This document shows, one piece after another, positions 36,302 through 50,061 of a stretch of DNA of 64,000 nucleotides. The DNA is from Benincasa hispida. Taxonomy: Eukaryota; Streptophyta; Magnoliopsida; Cucurbitales; Cucurbitaceae. Positions within the stretch are counted from its first letter, which is position 1. Every line of letters begins with the position of its first letter. A program made the translations under genes and the position numbers. The notes under the pieces were generated by a model that was not told where the DNA came from, did no database searches, and saw only the letters and a program-made list of their open reading frames with translations. The DNA lies in NCBI RefSeq assembly GCF_009727055.1, contig NC_052352.1:19389911-19453910 (forward strand), read 5' to 3'.

Positions 36302-38322
36302 TAAAGGGATACACAAACATGCAACGGAAGCCAATAGAATCAATAAGCACTTTAATTACATTTAATTTGAGTTCTAAAGCATGCATATTCAAGTGGGTTT
36401 CAAGTTACATATCTTTTGTGATAAAATCTTGAAATCCACTTTGTTCTTCACTCCAATTCAGCTCCAAAAAAGTCTGTGAACCACCAAGAGTTCTTCTCTA
36501 CTATTCTCAACCTTCAATTTGAGTGGTGGAACTTAGATTTGAGTGAATTTGGCGAGTGTTTTTGTGGGTTTGAAGAGAAATAAGAAGATGAAGCAGAAAC
36601 TAACTTTTCAACTTTAAATCTCCATCCATCCACCTCCAATTCATCAATTGGTAGTGTTTTATTACTCAGCTACATGCAAGCAACAACAGAAAAACCATGG
36701 CCAACAGCTGCTTCACATTTGAAGTGGGATTTATGTGATTCTGTGGAGGTTACACCTCCCTCTTCCTAAATGTGGGGAAAACCCACTAGTTTTTAAAACC
36801 CAATTCCAATTTTAAATTTCAATTAATTCCAAATTAATTAAAAACTTGATTTAATTAATTCATAATTTAAGCAGATAAAAATTCAATTTCTTAAATTGAA
36901 TCTATATTGAAATTAATTTGGATTTTATAATTAATTAAACATATTTAATTAATTGATTTAATCAAATATTAAATTAATCACACACTTAATTTTCAATATG
37001 AATCATATTCATGTAATTGATATTTAAATCAACATTTAAATATTATTAACTCTCCAATTTCGTTTAATTTCAACAAATTAAACGTTAACTATATCAAATA
37101 TCATTATGCAAACCCTAATTTCAATTTGAATTAATTCAAACTCAAAATCCTAATTTCAATTTGAACATTTTCAAATTGAAATTCAATTTGAACAATTCAA
37201 ATTGATATCATTCCAAATTCACTCAATTTAATAATTCAAGGTGTTTATGTTTTACGAACGAGTAGAGGGACCTTATGGACCTATAAATCATGAGCTCCAA
37301 TGATAAAGATTAATTGGCTAAAACTCTTTAGACCAAATTAATCAGTATTTGTTAACTCTCAAGTCACACCATTATAGCTCAATAGTTGCACTCTTCTCAC
37401 TGTAAATATATTTATATCCACATGATTTAACCATAACTAGTAAGTCGACCCTTCATAAATTGTTCGTAATATCGACTGGGTCAATGTGCTGTTTTACCCT
37501 CGATATTATGTCTTGTTCTTTAAGTTTCAATTGATCCTCTAATGAACAATTGGTTTATGATCCAACCACTAAACCGAATCCCTCTCAGGTCAGTGAGAGG
37601 GTGGGACCCTTTGTTCAAGACCTGGATACAATACTTAAAAGAACAACCTTTCTCCTATCCCTAAATCAAGTAAGCGTGAGTTTCGTCTTACACCCTATGT
37701 GCCCATCTATCTACTCGGTCTTACCCCTGAAATGGGAGGCTTATTGAGCCGACGCTGTTGAGCCATCCCCCACCTACACAAATCTAGGGATAATCCCAAA
37801 TAAACAAGAGTTCGTATTTAGCTCAGGATTAGGATCGAGTTACCTAGGTCATCTAAGTGAAATAGTCAGTCTTAAACAGTAGATAGTGTTAAAAGGTAAG
37901 AGTGACTTATTTCTTAGTCCGATCTTATGCAAACTCATTGCATAAGATGTCCCCGCTCCTCATGTCAATACATGAATGAATCTGGATCACTACATTTGTA
38001 GTATCTTTACAACAACTTGTAATAGCTACAAAGTAGGCCGCATCCAATAGTGTTACCAGAATAAGGTACCCAACCTTAATCATGTACTATAGACCGTTTT
38101 GGCCATTTACTCGAACTTGATCCATCTTTATGTCTCTATATAAATTTCAAGTATTCATATAATAGCCATGGATCTTAGTTTATTGGATTTAGACTTTATG
38201 AATGCAATTAATAGATTCAATACCTTTATTGAAGATGAAAAAATGTTGAATAATATCTTTTATTGATAATATAATATATTTAACTTTTACAAACTGCTAG
38301 TTTTAGGACATAAAACCCAACA
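36302..38322 (-). mobile_element. Solo LTR with TTAAC target duplication
   Basis: On the minus strand it starts TGTTGGGTTTTATGTCCT at 38,322 and runs 2,021 bases to 36,302. TTAAC stands on both sides (36,297-36,301 and 38,323-38,327), and removing it rejoins the reverse transcriptase reading. The ORF 37,550-37,747 inside is chance. The end near 36,302 is related to the LTR end at 60,515. Confidence 0.85.
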
Positions 38323-38722
38323 TTAACATCCTTATAGATGTAATCCTTGTCACCAGAAAATAGATATTGAAGAAATCTAGCCATTATTTTCGGTGAAAGC
38401 CTTTAGTTACCACCCTTGTATTTATCAATAGTGTCGTTGGCCTTTAACTTTCTTTTAAAAATTCATTTACTTCCAATTGGTTTACTTCTAGGAGGTAGAT
38501 CAACCAATACCCATTTATTGTTCTGTAAAATAGAATCTAGCTCACTATTGATAGCTTCTTTCTAACAAAATGCATTAGGAGATGATATAGCTTCTTGAAA
38601 AGTCTGAGGCTCACCTTTTATCATATAAGTTATGAAATCAGGTCCAAAAGAAGTAACTTTCTTAGCTTTTTGGCTTCTTCTAGGTTCAAACTTAGTATTA
38701 TGATCGTTTTGACCTTTCGAAG
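38323..38722 (-). pseudogene. Copia reverse transcriptase, N-terminal part
   Basis: On the minus strand the frame reads FEPRRSQKAKKVTSFGPDF, then EPQTFQEAISSPNAF, and after a stop SELDSILQNNKWVLVDLPP, which is the usual start of Copia reverse transcriptase. A stop and frame changes are present. Confidence 0.8.
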
Positions 38723-40491
38723 TGAAAGAGTAATAAAACATGCAACGAAAGACTTCAGAATCAAGAAGCACTTAAACTACATTTAATTTGAGTTTTAAAC
38801 ATGTTCATATGATTCATAAGAGGGTTTGAAACACATATTACCTTTGAATATCTCTTCCACGAATTCAACAGAATTTCACCAAGATTGAGTTTGAATCTTC
38901 AAAAAGATCACCACCAAGATCTTCTCCATTATGCTCAAGAAGGAATGTGTGGTGGAAACACTCAAACCAAGCTGAATTTTGGATGAACTAATGAGGGTTG
39001 AGTATGGTTTTTAGGTTTTCACTTCAATAAGTAAAACTCAGATTTCTTGATAATCTTTCTGCATGGAGCTTCTATATATATATTATATATATATATAAGA
39101 AATCATGCAAAACTAATAGGTTACATGATGGCACAACCTACTTGGTGATTATCACATAATTCAATTGCATTTTGGTGATAATCCATTAAAAAGTAGTTAG
39201 GTGATTTTTTCCAAAATTTGGAAAAATCCACTAACTTAAAAAAAATGATTTCAAAAACGATTTTTTTTTAAAATTAATTTTTAATTAAACTTTTTAATTA
39301 AAGTATTATTAATTTAATATCTTAATATTAAATCAATAAAATACCAATTTCACCAATATAAATTAATTTCATATTTAAATCATAATTTAAATATTAATTG
39401 ATTTTCCAATTTTGTTTTACTTCAATTAAACGTTTTTAATCATATCAAATATAATCAATTGAAAACCCTAAAATTGAATTTGAACGTTTCAAATTTATAA
39501 CCCTAATTTCATACACCAATACTAAATTTGTTATTCCAATTTAAGAGCTAGTAGAGAGGGACGTAATGGACCTACAGATCATGAGCTCCAACGATTTGTA
39601 ATTAATTCGTTAAACTCTTTAATTGAATTAATTACTATTCGTTGACTATCAACACACACCATTATAGTTCGATAGTTGCTCTCTCCTCATTGTGGATATA
39701 TTTCTATCCATATAAACCATAACTAGTAAGTCAATCCTTCACAAATCGTTCGTAATTACAATTGGGTCAAAATTACAGTTTTACCCCTATAAATACACCT
39801 TGTTTTTCAAGTTCCCACCGACTCTCTAATGAACAATTTGATTCATAATATTACTTATGAATCATGTCCTTCTCTATTATGAGAAGGCGGGGCTCTGATT
39901 GTTCAAGACCTGGAATAAACACTTAAGAGAACAATCTATCCGCTAACCATAAATGGAAGGTTTATTGAGTAGTGTTGTTTGACTACTCTCACCCATGCAA
40001 ATCAAAGGATAATCTCGAATAAGTAGGAGTTCATAGTTAGCTCAGGATCAAGATCGAGTTATCCTAGGTTATTTTAGTATGAAATAGTCAATTTTAACAG
40101 TAAACAACCGTTATAAAGAAAAGTGACTATTTCGTGGTCCAGTCTATATGCAAATTCATTGCATAGGATGCCCCCACTCACATGTCTCTACATGAATGAT
40201 CTTTGGATCACATCATTTGTATTACCTATACAAAATGGGCCGCATTCAATAGTGTTATCGGGATGAGATACCCAATTTTATCCATATACTTATAGACCAT
40301 TTAGGCTATATACTATTAGCTTGATCCTGTTTGTATTATCTATACTATAGCCATGGATATGTTTATTAGATTTTCGTAATAGAATGCAAAATCAACAACT
40401 TTATTGAATAAGATACTCAATAATATTTTATTGATAAATAGAATGTTTAGCACAAAATTTACGAACTGTGAATTCTAGGACATTCCCAACA
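38723..40491 (-). mobile_element. Solo LTR with CGAAG target duplication
   Basis: 1,769 bases. On the minus strand it starts TGTTGGGAATGTCC at 40,491 and ends ACTCTTTCA at 38,723, with CGAAG on both sides (38,718-38,722; 40,492-40,496). It splits the region between integrase and reverse transcriptase. A TA microsatellite lies near 39,075-39,100. Non-coding. Confidence 0.87.
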
Positions 40492-41757
40492 CGAAGAGCT
40501 AGCCTCATTAATTCTTTTGGCACCAATAATTTTGTGGTATTCCTCATTTAAAGGAAAATATTGTAAAAGAATTCAACTTCAATAGATTCTATTATGATAT
40601 TATTATTGATATCAGATATTTTTTGTTTTATCACCATGAATCTATAAGCAGCACTATGCATCGCACAACCTATAAAGACATAATCAATTGTCTTAAGCCC
40701 AAGTTTGGTCCTTTTTGGTAAAGAAACTTATACTTTTTCCAAACACACCTACATTTTCAGCATTTTATATGAGGGTAACTTTCAATTCCACACTTCATAA
40801 GGCAATTTATTGGTCTTCTTATGTGGAATTCTATTTAGTATAAAATTTGCTGTCAACAAATTGTGACAGCAAATTTTATGTCCTTTAAAGTGTGACAACA
40901 AAGCTTCCCCCACAAATTGTGAGTTAAACCTGAACTATTTAACATGCAATTAACCATGCCCTTTAAAGTCCGATTCTTTGTTCCAGCTAAACCATTTTGT
41001 TGTGGTGTATAAGATGCTGTAGTTTGATGGATTATACCATTATCTACACAAAATTCATAAAGTGATGATGATTCATATTCACCACCTCTATCTAATTTGA
41101 GCACCTTTACTTTCTTGTCAAGTTGATTTTCAACTTCTGCCTTATATGTTTTAAAAACATTAAATGTTTCATCTTTATATGTAATAAATATACATAACAA
41201 TATTTACTACAATCATCAATGAATGTGACAAAATATCTCTTGTCCCCTCTTGTGGGAATACTTTCATGTCACATACATCACAGTGGATTAAATTAAGTAA
41301 CTCATTACTTCTTTCATCAAATGAAAATGACTTTCTACTAAACATTAATTGAACACAAACTTCACATTTGTGTCTATTATCAATGTTAAAATTCGGCAAT
41401 AGTCCTAAGCTTACTATTCTATTTAAAGAATGATAATTGACATGCCTCAATCTAGAATGCCAAACATCATACAACTAAAAAATATAAGTAGAAGAGATAT
41501 AAGTAGAAGAGTTGATATTATTATTATTCTTTGGCATTTGTGTCAGTACATTCAGTTTGAACATCTCATCACTTAGATTGTCTTTTCCAACATACATATC
41601 CCCTTTGTCAAAATAAATTTATCTTACTCAAATATAAACTTGAACCCATTTTTGTTAAGAAGGGTTCCTGACACTAGATTCTTTCGAATCTCTGGCATAT
41701 ACAACACATCATTAAGGGTAAGTATACTGCCACAAGTCCATTTTAGTAGGATCTTCC
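40492..41757 (-). pseudogene. Copia integrase and protease C-terminus, degenerate
   Basis: On the minus strand from 41,757: LYMPEIRKNLVS-like protease end; GDMYVGK; then the integrase zinc domain in MYDVWHSRLRHVNYHSLNRIV with HKCEVC (His-His-Cys-Cys); then NELLNLIHCDVCDMKVFP and, in another frame, VKVLKLDRGGEYES and TPQQNGLAGTKNRTLKGM of the catalytic core. Frameshifts separate these blocks (for example near 41,190). The first catalytic Asp sits in the IHCDVCD segment, and the second in a separate block. Confidence 0.85.
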
Positions 41758-43660
41758 TGAAGGACTGCGAGGTCCATAGCAGAAGTAGAGATCATTCTCA
41801 ATTTTCAAATTTCACAAAATTAAAAATACAAAGAATATTAATATACATTTTACAAAATTTTACAGCATGCTTTTAGAGATTAAATAGAGAACGTGAGTGA
41901 TGGTTTAGATCATACTTACCCTTGATGCTAATAATTCTTCACGATCTCCTCTCCACAAGTGTTCACGAACGAAAAACCAAATTGGTCATCAACACAAGAT
42001 TTTCCTTTATATTATCCGTTGGGATTGAGAATTAGCAAGAGGTGTGGACTTTCTAATTTTTTGGGAGAGGGAGAGGATTTTAGAGGAGAGGAATTTCTGT
42101 GTCTGTGAGAGAGCGTACTGGGAGATCAAGATAAGAGAGTTAGATCAGATTCCTCCTCTTTTTCTATTGAAAAAAGGAGGAAGAAGTTCTCGTAAAAACT
42201 TCCCATTCTCACATTCTATAAAATAGTATTATGCATCATACAATCACTTTATTATATAATATATATATTATACTATTAGTTATATTTAATATAACATATA
42301 ACCTAGAGTTGTTATATTGTATCAAATAAAATATAACCTATAGTTTGAATTCTCTCAATCATTTATGACATTTAATATAAATCAAATTTATATTAAATTT
42401 AATTATATGAATCCAATCCATATAATTAGTATTTAAATCATATTCAAATATTTAATTCCTCTCACAATAATCTTTATATTATAATGTACCAAATACATTA
42501 TATTAATTATATCTCATATAATTAATTTAAATTAATTATATCATATATAATTAATCCTTCAATTAATTTGAACAAATCAAATTAATCCAAAATTAATTCT
42601 CAATAATCCATGTTGAACTATAGAAGGGACCTTATAGACCTGTAGATTGAAGCTTCAATGATACTTGAATAATTAATTAAACTCTTTAAATTAAATTACT
42701 CAACATCCATTAACTATCGATCATTCCACTAAAGACTGACAACTACACTCTTCGCACTACATATATATTTTATGTCCATTGGATATAACTAATCAACAGT
42801 GCGATGACCCTTCACAAATTGCTCGTAAGTATAGTTGGGCCAAAATTACGGCTTTTCTCCTCTAGTTACATCTAACTCTTTAAGTACCACTGACCCCTCT
42901 AATGAACAATAAGACATAGTCCAATTATGACCAAATCCTTCTCGGGGACAAGAGAGGGTGTGGCACCACATTGTTCAAGCCTCAGAATCAGTCGTTAAGG
43001 GATCAATTTATCTGCTTACCTCGACATTAGCGAATGAGTGAATTCCATCTTGTGTAACTGCTTTTCCAGCTCCCCCATCAGACGAATCTCCAAAATGGTA
43101 TGCTTATTGAATCGGAGATTTGACCACTCTCACTCATACAAATTAAAAAGCCACCTTTATAGGCAAGAGTTCATAACTCACTTAGGATTCAGGCCATGTC
43201 ACCTATGGTCATCCTAGTGAAATGTAAGTCTCTAGTATTAACGGTGTTATATAATGAGACTATTCATTTCGTGGTTCAGTCTTATACAAACCCCTTTGTA
43301 TAGAACACCCCCGCTCATATGTCTCTACATGAATGATCAGGATCAGATCATTTGTAGTATTTTACAACAATTATAACATCTACAAAGGGGTTGTATTCAT
43401 AGTGTCACCAAGATAAGGTACTCATCCTTATCCATCTACTACATACCATTTAGGTTATCACTTAAACACAATCCACCTGTATATTTCTACATACATATTT
43501 AAGCTACAAAAGATAACCTTGGATGTTAGTTTATTGGTTTTGTGGGTTAATGCTACTAAATGTCAAATAAAATACCTCAGATTTATTAAATAAATAAATT
43601 GTTTGTACAATACAATTACAAACTACAGGACCCACGAGATTTAGGGCATCAACCTCAACA
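41758..43660 (-). mobile_element. Solo LTR in the protease region
   Basis: 1,903 bases. On the minus strand it starts TGTTGAGGTTGATGCCCTAA at 43,660 and ends GCAGTCCTTCA at 41,758, the same kind of end as the plus-strand Copia LTR at 13,359. Flanks CTTCC and CTTCA agree at four of five positions. Removing it rejoins AFVEGK to the rest of the protease reading. Confidence 0.82.
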
Positions 43661-44745
43661 CTTCACTTTGCCTTCCACAAAGGCAGTTGAAGCATTTCTC
43701 ATGTACAACTTATCGCTGCCATCTAGCTTTTCATATGTAATGAACATTGACTTGTCCTTACAAATATGCCCAGTAGCACCAGTATCAATTCATCAACCTT
43801 TGGTGTCTTAATCCATATTTACCTAAAAAAATGATGGCAACCAGATCATCATTTTCCACAATGTTTGTTTGATTGTTGGAATTTTCCCCTTATTGTATTT
43901 GCACATTGCAACGGTATGGCCAATCTTACCACAAACCTAACAATGTCGTCGAATGCACTTGCTACGATTATTATTTTGCCCATGATGCTTCTTGAAATTC
44001 TGATTCTTGGGTTTATGTTTTGAAGCTTCAATAACGTGATCTTTGGCTTCAACTTCCAGTGGAGGTTTATCTTCCTTTCTATTATCTTCTTCTATATAAA
44101 GTTTCACTGCAAGGTTCTCCATGGATAACTCTTTCCGCTTGTGCTTGAGATAACATTTGAAGTCCTTCTAAGAAGGAGGTAGCTTTTCAATCACAACAGC
44201 AATCTAGAATGGCTCTCTAGTTTTCAATCCTTCATTTTGCAAATCATTGATGATCATTTTAAATTCTTCCATCTGATTGACTATTAACTTGGTATCAATC
44301 ATCTTGTAATCTAAGAACTTTTCCATGAGTAATTTCTTAGTACCAACGTCTTCCAGTTTGTACTTCTTGTCCAACGCTTCCTGCAATTGGTTTGATGTAT
44401 TGTAAGCATTGCAATAGACATTATACGAAGTATCTTCAAGATCACTAAGTATATAATTATAGCACAAGAAGTCTGAATATATCCTTGCTTGCTTCGCAAC
44501 TTCTGTTTTAAAAGTTATAGCACCCGGTGGGGTAATTAGGCAATCTTCCTTCAAAATATGAGCAAGATTCAACGTGGTGAGGTAGAAGATCATCTTCCGT
44601 TGCCATTTCTTGAAGTCGTTTCTTTTGAACTTCTCTGCTTTTTCAACATGAGATTTGGCAATGGGCAATCTCATCATGGTAGAAGTAGCGATATTGGTGG
44701 AGGATTTTATAATCATCAGTTAAGATATACTAATTGTCCTCAGAT
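43661..44745 (-). pseudogene. Copia gag with zinc knuckle and protease start
   Basis: Longest frame 44,716-44,204: about 170 codons, with AEKFKRNDFKKWQRKMIFYLTTLNLAHIL, then YSDFLCYNYILSDLEDTSYNVY and LLMEKFLDYKMIDTKLIVNQMEEF. This is the capsid-like gag of a Copia group (UBN2-type). A second frame (44,122-43,937) holds the basic linker, followed by a degraded CCHC zinc knuckle region near 43,960-43,900 and the protease start. Frames are broken by at least two shifts, so no full polyprotein can be made. Confidence 0.85.
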
Positions 44746-45488
44746 TGTTAGGGAAAAATAGTATATATCGAACTGAATAAACTAGCAAACTTATTATATC
44801 TCAATTACTAGAAACAATACACTCAATGTATAATATTCAAACTCAAACGCAAGCTAGATGGTGTGACAATGTCTAGATATGAAAATAACCAAAAACTTGA
44901 AAGAACCTCAGAATCTTTGGAGACTCAAGTCATAATCGAAGCACGCTTCTGATAAACGCATGGGCTGCAAGCAGACTACATCTATCGTTTTAGCAAGATA
45001 CAACGACTAACTCCAGTAGAACTGCAACCTTGAACTACTCGGATTTGGCAGAACTCTTGGATACTTGCTCTCAACTCAACTCAACTCAAGAACAAAAGAA
45101 AGAAAGAAAGAAAAAAAAAAGAACTCCTCATTTTCGAATGGGATGCTAAAAATGAAGAACCAAGTTGCTATTTATAGGCTAGCAACTTAGTTACTCTCCA
45201 AAATATAAAATAAAATCAACTAAATACAAAAATTGAAACATTTGTCAAATTTAACTCAATCGAGTTGTTATTTGACAAAAATCAAACACAACTAATTCAA
45301 ATTAAAGAAACTACAAATTTAACTTTCATACATGTTAAATTTGTACATAAAACATTATTTTAATTTGAATTTTCAATCCAATTTGAAGGTTTCTAAACAA
45401 TGAATTTAATCTACACAATTAAATACATTTTATGTTTCAAATCTTCATCAAACATTCACTTTCTTTCACTATATATATATATATAACA
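44746..45488 (-). repeat. 5' LTR of the minus-strand Copia
   Basis: Pairs with 33,815-34,505. It contains a 'gaaagaaagaaagaaa' run at about 45,098 also present near 34,124, and ends in a TA run at 45,469-45,484. Confidence 0.8.
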
Positions 45489-45844
45489 TGAAAAGAAACT
45501 AAACTAAGCTCATCAAAACTTTGCATCATATGAACTAAACTTATCCTGAACACGAATATTGAACTCATCAATCAAACTTTGAACAAATGTAAAACCCACC
45601 CCAGGTTAATTTTTCCCTCTAACCAATACAGGCGCATGGAAATTAGAGAAAATCAATGTGAAAATTTCTAAGTTCACCATGTGCCCTTTTTCCCTTCTAA
45701 TTTCGGTGCACATTACAAAGGTAACAAAAAAAAAAAAAAAACAAAAAAAACAGAGACCAAATGAAACCAACTTCAACGCATGTTCAACATAAGTTTTGCT
45801 TAGGGAAAAAACAAGCTAAGGTAAAAAAAGAACTTAGTATATAT
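45489..45844. other. Unique stretch, probably CACTA interior
   Basis: No coding sequence. An A-rich run lies at 45,728-45,749. Interpreted as part of the CACTA element between two later insertions. Confidence 0.4.
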
Positions 45845-47577
45845 TGTTGGGATGTATGTCCTAAAGTCTCGTAGATATATATTATTTGAATCAACTGTTG
45901 GTTAGTTTTATATGAAATAATTCATTAAAGAAAGACTCAAGTTATCTTATGTAACTTAAATAGGTATGTGGTTGACATACAAACATACAAGTGGATCATA
46001 TTTTATTAATAACCTAAAAGGTTTGTAGTATACGGATAAAGTTAGGTGTCTTATCCTGGTAACACTACTAATACAACCCGCTTTGAAACTGTTGTAAAGT
46101 TTTACAAATGATCTGATCCTGATCATTCATGTGGAGACATGTGAGGAGGGGTATCCTATACATAGATTGTATAAGATCGGACCACGAAATATTGAGTCTT
46201 TCTTTATAACATCGTTGGTAGAAGAGACTTACATTTCACCAGAATGATCATAGGTGACCTGACCTTAATCCTGAGTGAGTTGTGAACTCCCATCTATGAA
46301 GGTGGTCCTTTGATCTGTAGAGGTGATAGTGGTCACATTGACAGTAGCCACATTCACCGATTCAATATTCCTACCATTTTGGGGATTCGTCTGATTGGGG
46401 AGCTGGCCGAGAAGGGTTCAGTTATAATTGAACTATAACTAATTGTTCATTAGAGGGATCAGTGGTACTTAAGGAGTTAGATGTGATTACATGGGTAAAA
46501 TGATAAATTTGACCTAGTTGTACTTATGAGCAATTTGTGAAGTGTCAATATTGTTGATTGGTTATATCCAGTGGACACGGAAATATATCTATAGTGCGAA
46601 GAATACAGTTGTCGATCTTTAATGAAGTGACCGTTAGTTAATGAAGGTTGATTAATTTAATTTAATTAATCAAGTATCATTGGAGCTTCAATCTATAGGT
46701 TGATAAGGTCCCTTGTGAGCACAATAATGACTAATGAAAATCAAATTAATTTTGGTTTAATTTGAATTGTTCAAATTGATTAAAGAGAATTAATTGTATA
46801 TGATACAATATGATTCAAATATTTACTATATGAATGAGACTCATATAAAAACTATATGTCAAAATTTATATGAATATGATTCATATTAAATTTGTATAGT
46901 TTTATGAGAGAAATAAATATTTGAATATGATTCAAATATTAATTATATGAATATGATTCATATAGAAACTATATGCTAAAATTAATGTGAATATGATTCA
47001 TATTAAATCTATATAGTTATATGGGAGAAATAAATATTTTAATATGATTCAAATATTAATTATATGAATGTGATTCATATAAAAACTATAGGTCAAAATT
47101 AATAAGAATATGATTCATATTAATACTATAGGATATATGAGAGAATAATAAACTATAGGTTATATTATATGTGATATGACCTATGGTTTAATATGTATAT
47201 ATATTGAAGTAGTTAATATATATTAATTAAATTCAAATTTTGAATTTGAATTAATAACTACCTTGGGAGTTATCTGACTTCTCTCAATTTAATTAACATA
47301 ATACTTCCTTATCATTGTACGTTGTGTTTGTGGTGCCTAGTTCGAGAGACTGAGAGAAGCAGTGAGAAGAGAGGAAGCGAGAAAACGGTATTCTTCAAAG
47401 GTGAGTTTCTCTCAATCCTTTCTCCTCTTTGTTAAATTTATGTAGAGAAGCATGTTTGGTTATTTTGTTTTCACATGTTTCTATTACTCTTTATGCTTGA
47501 TGTTATGTAAAATGAATCGAGACACAATAACAATCAATTGCTTCCGCTTCAAGGTATCCAAAATCTCTTCCTATACA
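45845..47577 (+). mobile_element. Solo LTR, plus orientation
   Basis: Starts TGTTGGGATGTATGTCC and ends near CTCTTCCTATACA, resembling the LTR of the plus-strand Copia in order and wording (45,950-46,700 against 9,870-10,650). The 3' part near 47,540 holds 'gcttccgcttcaagg'. No clear target duplication: TATAT on the left, GTATG on the right. Confidence 0.72.
46835..47150. repeat. Direct repeats built from ATATGATTCATAT palindromes
   Basis: About two and a half copies of a unit near 120 bases. Each carries the near-palindromes GAATATGATTCATATT and GAATATGATTCAAATATT. It lies inside the solo LTR. Confidence 0.7.
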
Positions 47578-47759
47578 GTATGAGATGACAATGCATTTTC
47601 TTTTAAATTCCCAAAAATCATAAAAGATACAAAAACAAGTGCATCTACCTAAAACCAATTCAACTACATACATCAAAACCAAATTAAACCAAATTTAATT
47701 ATGAAAAATTTTCACAGATAGAAAAAATGCAAACTATTTAACGAAATATAAAAGAAATT

Positions 47760-48055
47760 GATAGACAATGATAGAATTATATTAGTTTCTATCATTGATA
47801 GTATCAGTGATAGACTTCATAGACTTCTATCAGTTTCTATCACTGATAGACACTGATAAACTTCTATCAACCTCTATCAGTGATAGACTACTATCAATTT
47901 CTATCACTGATAGACACTAATAGACTTCTATCAGCTTCTAAGTCTATTAGTGTCTTTCAGTGTCTTTCAGTGCTAAACTTGTATCAGTTTCTATCACTAT
48001 CAACGTTTATCAATGATAGACATTGATAACAGTGTCTATCATAACTATAATTAAA
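47760..48055. repeat. TCTATCACTGATAGA minisatellite
   Basis: About fifteen imperfect copies of a palindromic word (CTATCACTGATAG or CTATCAGTGATAG), spaced at 12-25 bases and linked by 'acttctatcagtt'. It is related to the small array at 19,215-19,325. It can fold into many short hairpins. Confidence 0.85.
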
Positions 48056-48225
48056 ATTTTCTTTTTGTGTAATATTTTCTCTTATTTTTCCTTTTTTGAA
48101 AATCCACCTTTAATGAAATCGATAAACAATAATTCTTTCCAATAAGAACCCAATAAAAAGAAACCAAACTAAAGATACATAAATTTGCATAGCAAAATAA
48201 AACATGCAAAAAAATATGGAGCATA

Positions 48226-50061
48226 TGTTGGGTTTTATGCCTTAAAACTCGTAGAACTAAGTGTTATTAATTAATCGTCATCAATAAAGAGTTATAGATG
48301 TTAATTCAATTAATGTTATTGGGTTGTTTCTTATTTTGTCTTAATAACCCTAAATGTAATAAAATAACATCCAAGGCTGCTTTATGAGTCTTGAATTGTA
48401 TGTTGAGTCATATAGAAATCAATGTTTAAGATATAGGCTAAAGAGTCTATAGTATAGGGATAAATTTTGGTTCTTTATTCTGGTGACACTATGGATATGA
48501 CCCACTTTGTATGTGATACAAACACAATGATCCAATGCATTCGTGTAAGTGACATGCAAGTGGGGGTATCCTATACAATGAGTTTGTATAAGATCGGACC
48601 GCGAAATAGTAACCACTAGACGTAACACCGTTAACTAGTTAGGTTTCTATTTCAATAAGTTGACGTAGGCAACTTAGTCTTAATCTTGAGTATATTATGA
48701 ACTCCTGTTCACAGAGATTGTCCTTTGATTTGTATGGGTGAGGATGGCTAGTTCCCTGACTCAATATGTACCATTTTGGGACAAGACCGAGTGGGGAGCT
48801 AGGAACATAATAATACAAGATGTAATTCACTCCTTCTCGTTTTCAGGACAAGTAGATGATTGTTCCCTTAAGTGGTGTCTCCAAGACTTGAACAAAGGAC
48901 CCTACCCTCTCATTGGGTCGAGAGGTATTTCTATTTATTGGTTGGACCATAAACAGGTTGTTCATTAGAGAAGTACTGGTACTTAAGGAGTAAGAGGTAA
49001 TCCAAGAGTAAAACGATAATTTGACCCAGTTGAAGTTACGAATACTCATGAAGGACTAACTTGCTATTATTGGTCTATATCCGTGGATACAAAAATATAT
49101 TTGTAGTGAGAAAAGTGCAGTTGTGGGTCTTTAGTGGAGTGTACCCATAGTTAACGAATATTGACTAACTTGGTTAATGAGTTTAGCCAATTAATCTCAA
49201 ATCATTGGAGCTTCTGATCTATATGTCCACCAGGACCCATTGTTAGCTCACTAAAGGATATCAAAGAGGGATGATTTAAATTGTCAAATCAATTTGAGGA
49301 AATAGTATATTGATATGTTTAATACGTATTTGATTATAGATATGATCTATAAATTCAAAATAAATTGGAAAGAAAAATTTGAATAAAATTCAAATAATTA
49401 CTTCAAGTGAATTAAATTCCCAAATAATTAATTAATACAAAGGTGTTGCACATATACATATGGTGTTTATGATAATTAAATATATATGTTAAATTGAATT
49501 TAATGTATAAATAGTTATTTAATTAACGTGCTAATTAATTAAATATTATTTAATTAATTGTGCACAAGGAAAAATTAGAAAAATACTAAGAGAAGGGGTT
49601 GGCCATTCTCTATATAAATTCTTCCTTATGGCCCTTTTGGGACACACGGTACACGATAGAATTGCAAGAATTCATTGTGCAATTTTTTCCCTAAGCCACA
49701 AAAGAAATCCTCTCTACTCTCCCAAAATGTTTTTCTCCTCAGCCTCTTCCAATAGTTGGACACCACCTATCCTTTTATTGAAAACTTTGAGAATAATAAG
49801 GTTACTCTCTTGGTCATGGTTATGTTCAAGATTGTTCGAGGAAACGTTCGTGTTCAAAATCGTTAGAGGAGTTGTTCGTTAGAACATCGAGAAGATCGTT
49901 CTAGGAGCTTGAAAATCTACAAAGGCAAGAATGGTTCTATCCTTTCCCTACAACATGTTATTTATACGTTTGTTCTACATATATTCTATTTTAGTTTACT
50001 ATTTTTATTTATGTAAAAATCGATTTGCAGGATGCAAGACGTTCAAAATGCTTCTACTATG
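48226..50061 (+). mobile_element. Solo LTR with GCATA target duplication
   Basis: Starts TGTTGGGTTTTATGCCTT at 48,226. GCATA stands at 48,221-48,225 and 50,062-50,066, giving an 1,836-base LTR whose last bases read CTTCTACTATG rather than ...CA. The interior matches other Copia LTRs here, for example 48,470-48,660 against 13,400-13,560 in reverse. ORFs inside are chance. Confidence 0.78.

Larger units (their letters stand above)
33815..45488 (-). mobile_element. Copia retrotransposon with both LTRs, minus strand, three nested solo LTRs
   Basis: LTRs: 33,815-34,505 (3' in element sense) and 44,746-45,488 (5'). Both end CCC(C/T)AACA in element sense, and about nine of ten bases agree where I compared them. 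Order in element sense from 44,745: gag, protease, integrase, reverse transcriptase, RNase H. Solo LTRs interrupt it at 41,758-43,660, 38,723-40,491 and 36,302-38,322. Removing them leaves about 6 kb, a normal Copia length. No clean target duplication was found (ATAAA left, TGAAA right). Confidence 0.85.

Noticed and set aside
33815..45493. Target duplication for the minus-strand Copia
   Set aside because: Flanks ATAAA and TGAAA agree at only three of five positions, so no duplication is claimed.
47870..47890. CTATCAGTGATAG matches the core of the bacterial tet operator
   Set aside because: It is one variant of a repeating palindrome in a plant minisatellite; the match is coincidental and no repressor gene is nearby.
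47760..48055. Regular palindromic repeats considered as a CRISPR array
   Set aside because: Spacers are not unique or of constant length, repeats are too short and imperfect, and this is a plant nuclear sequence.
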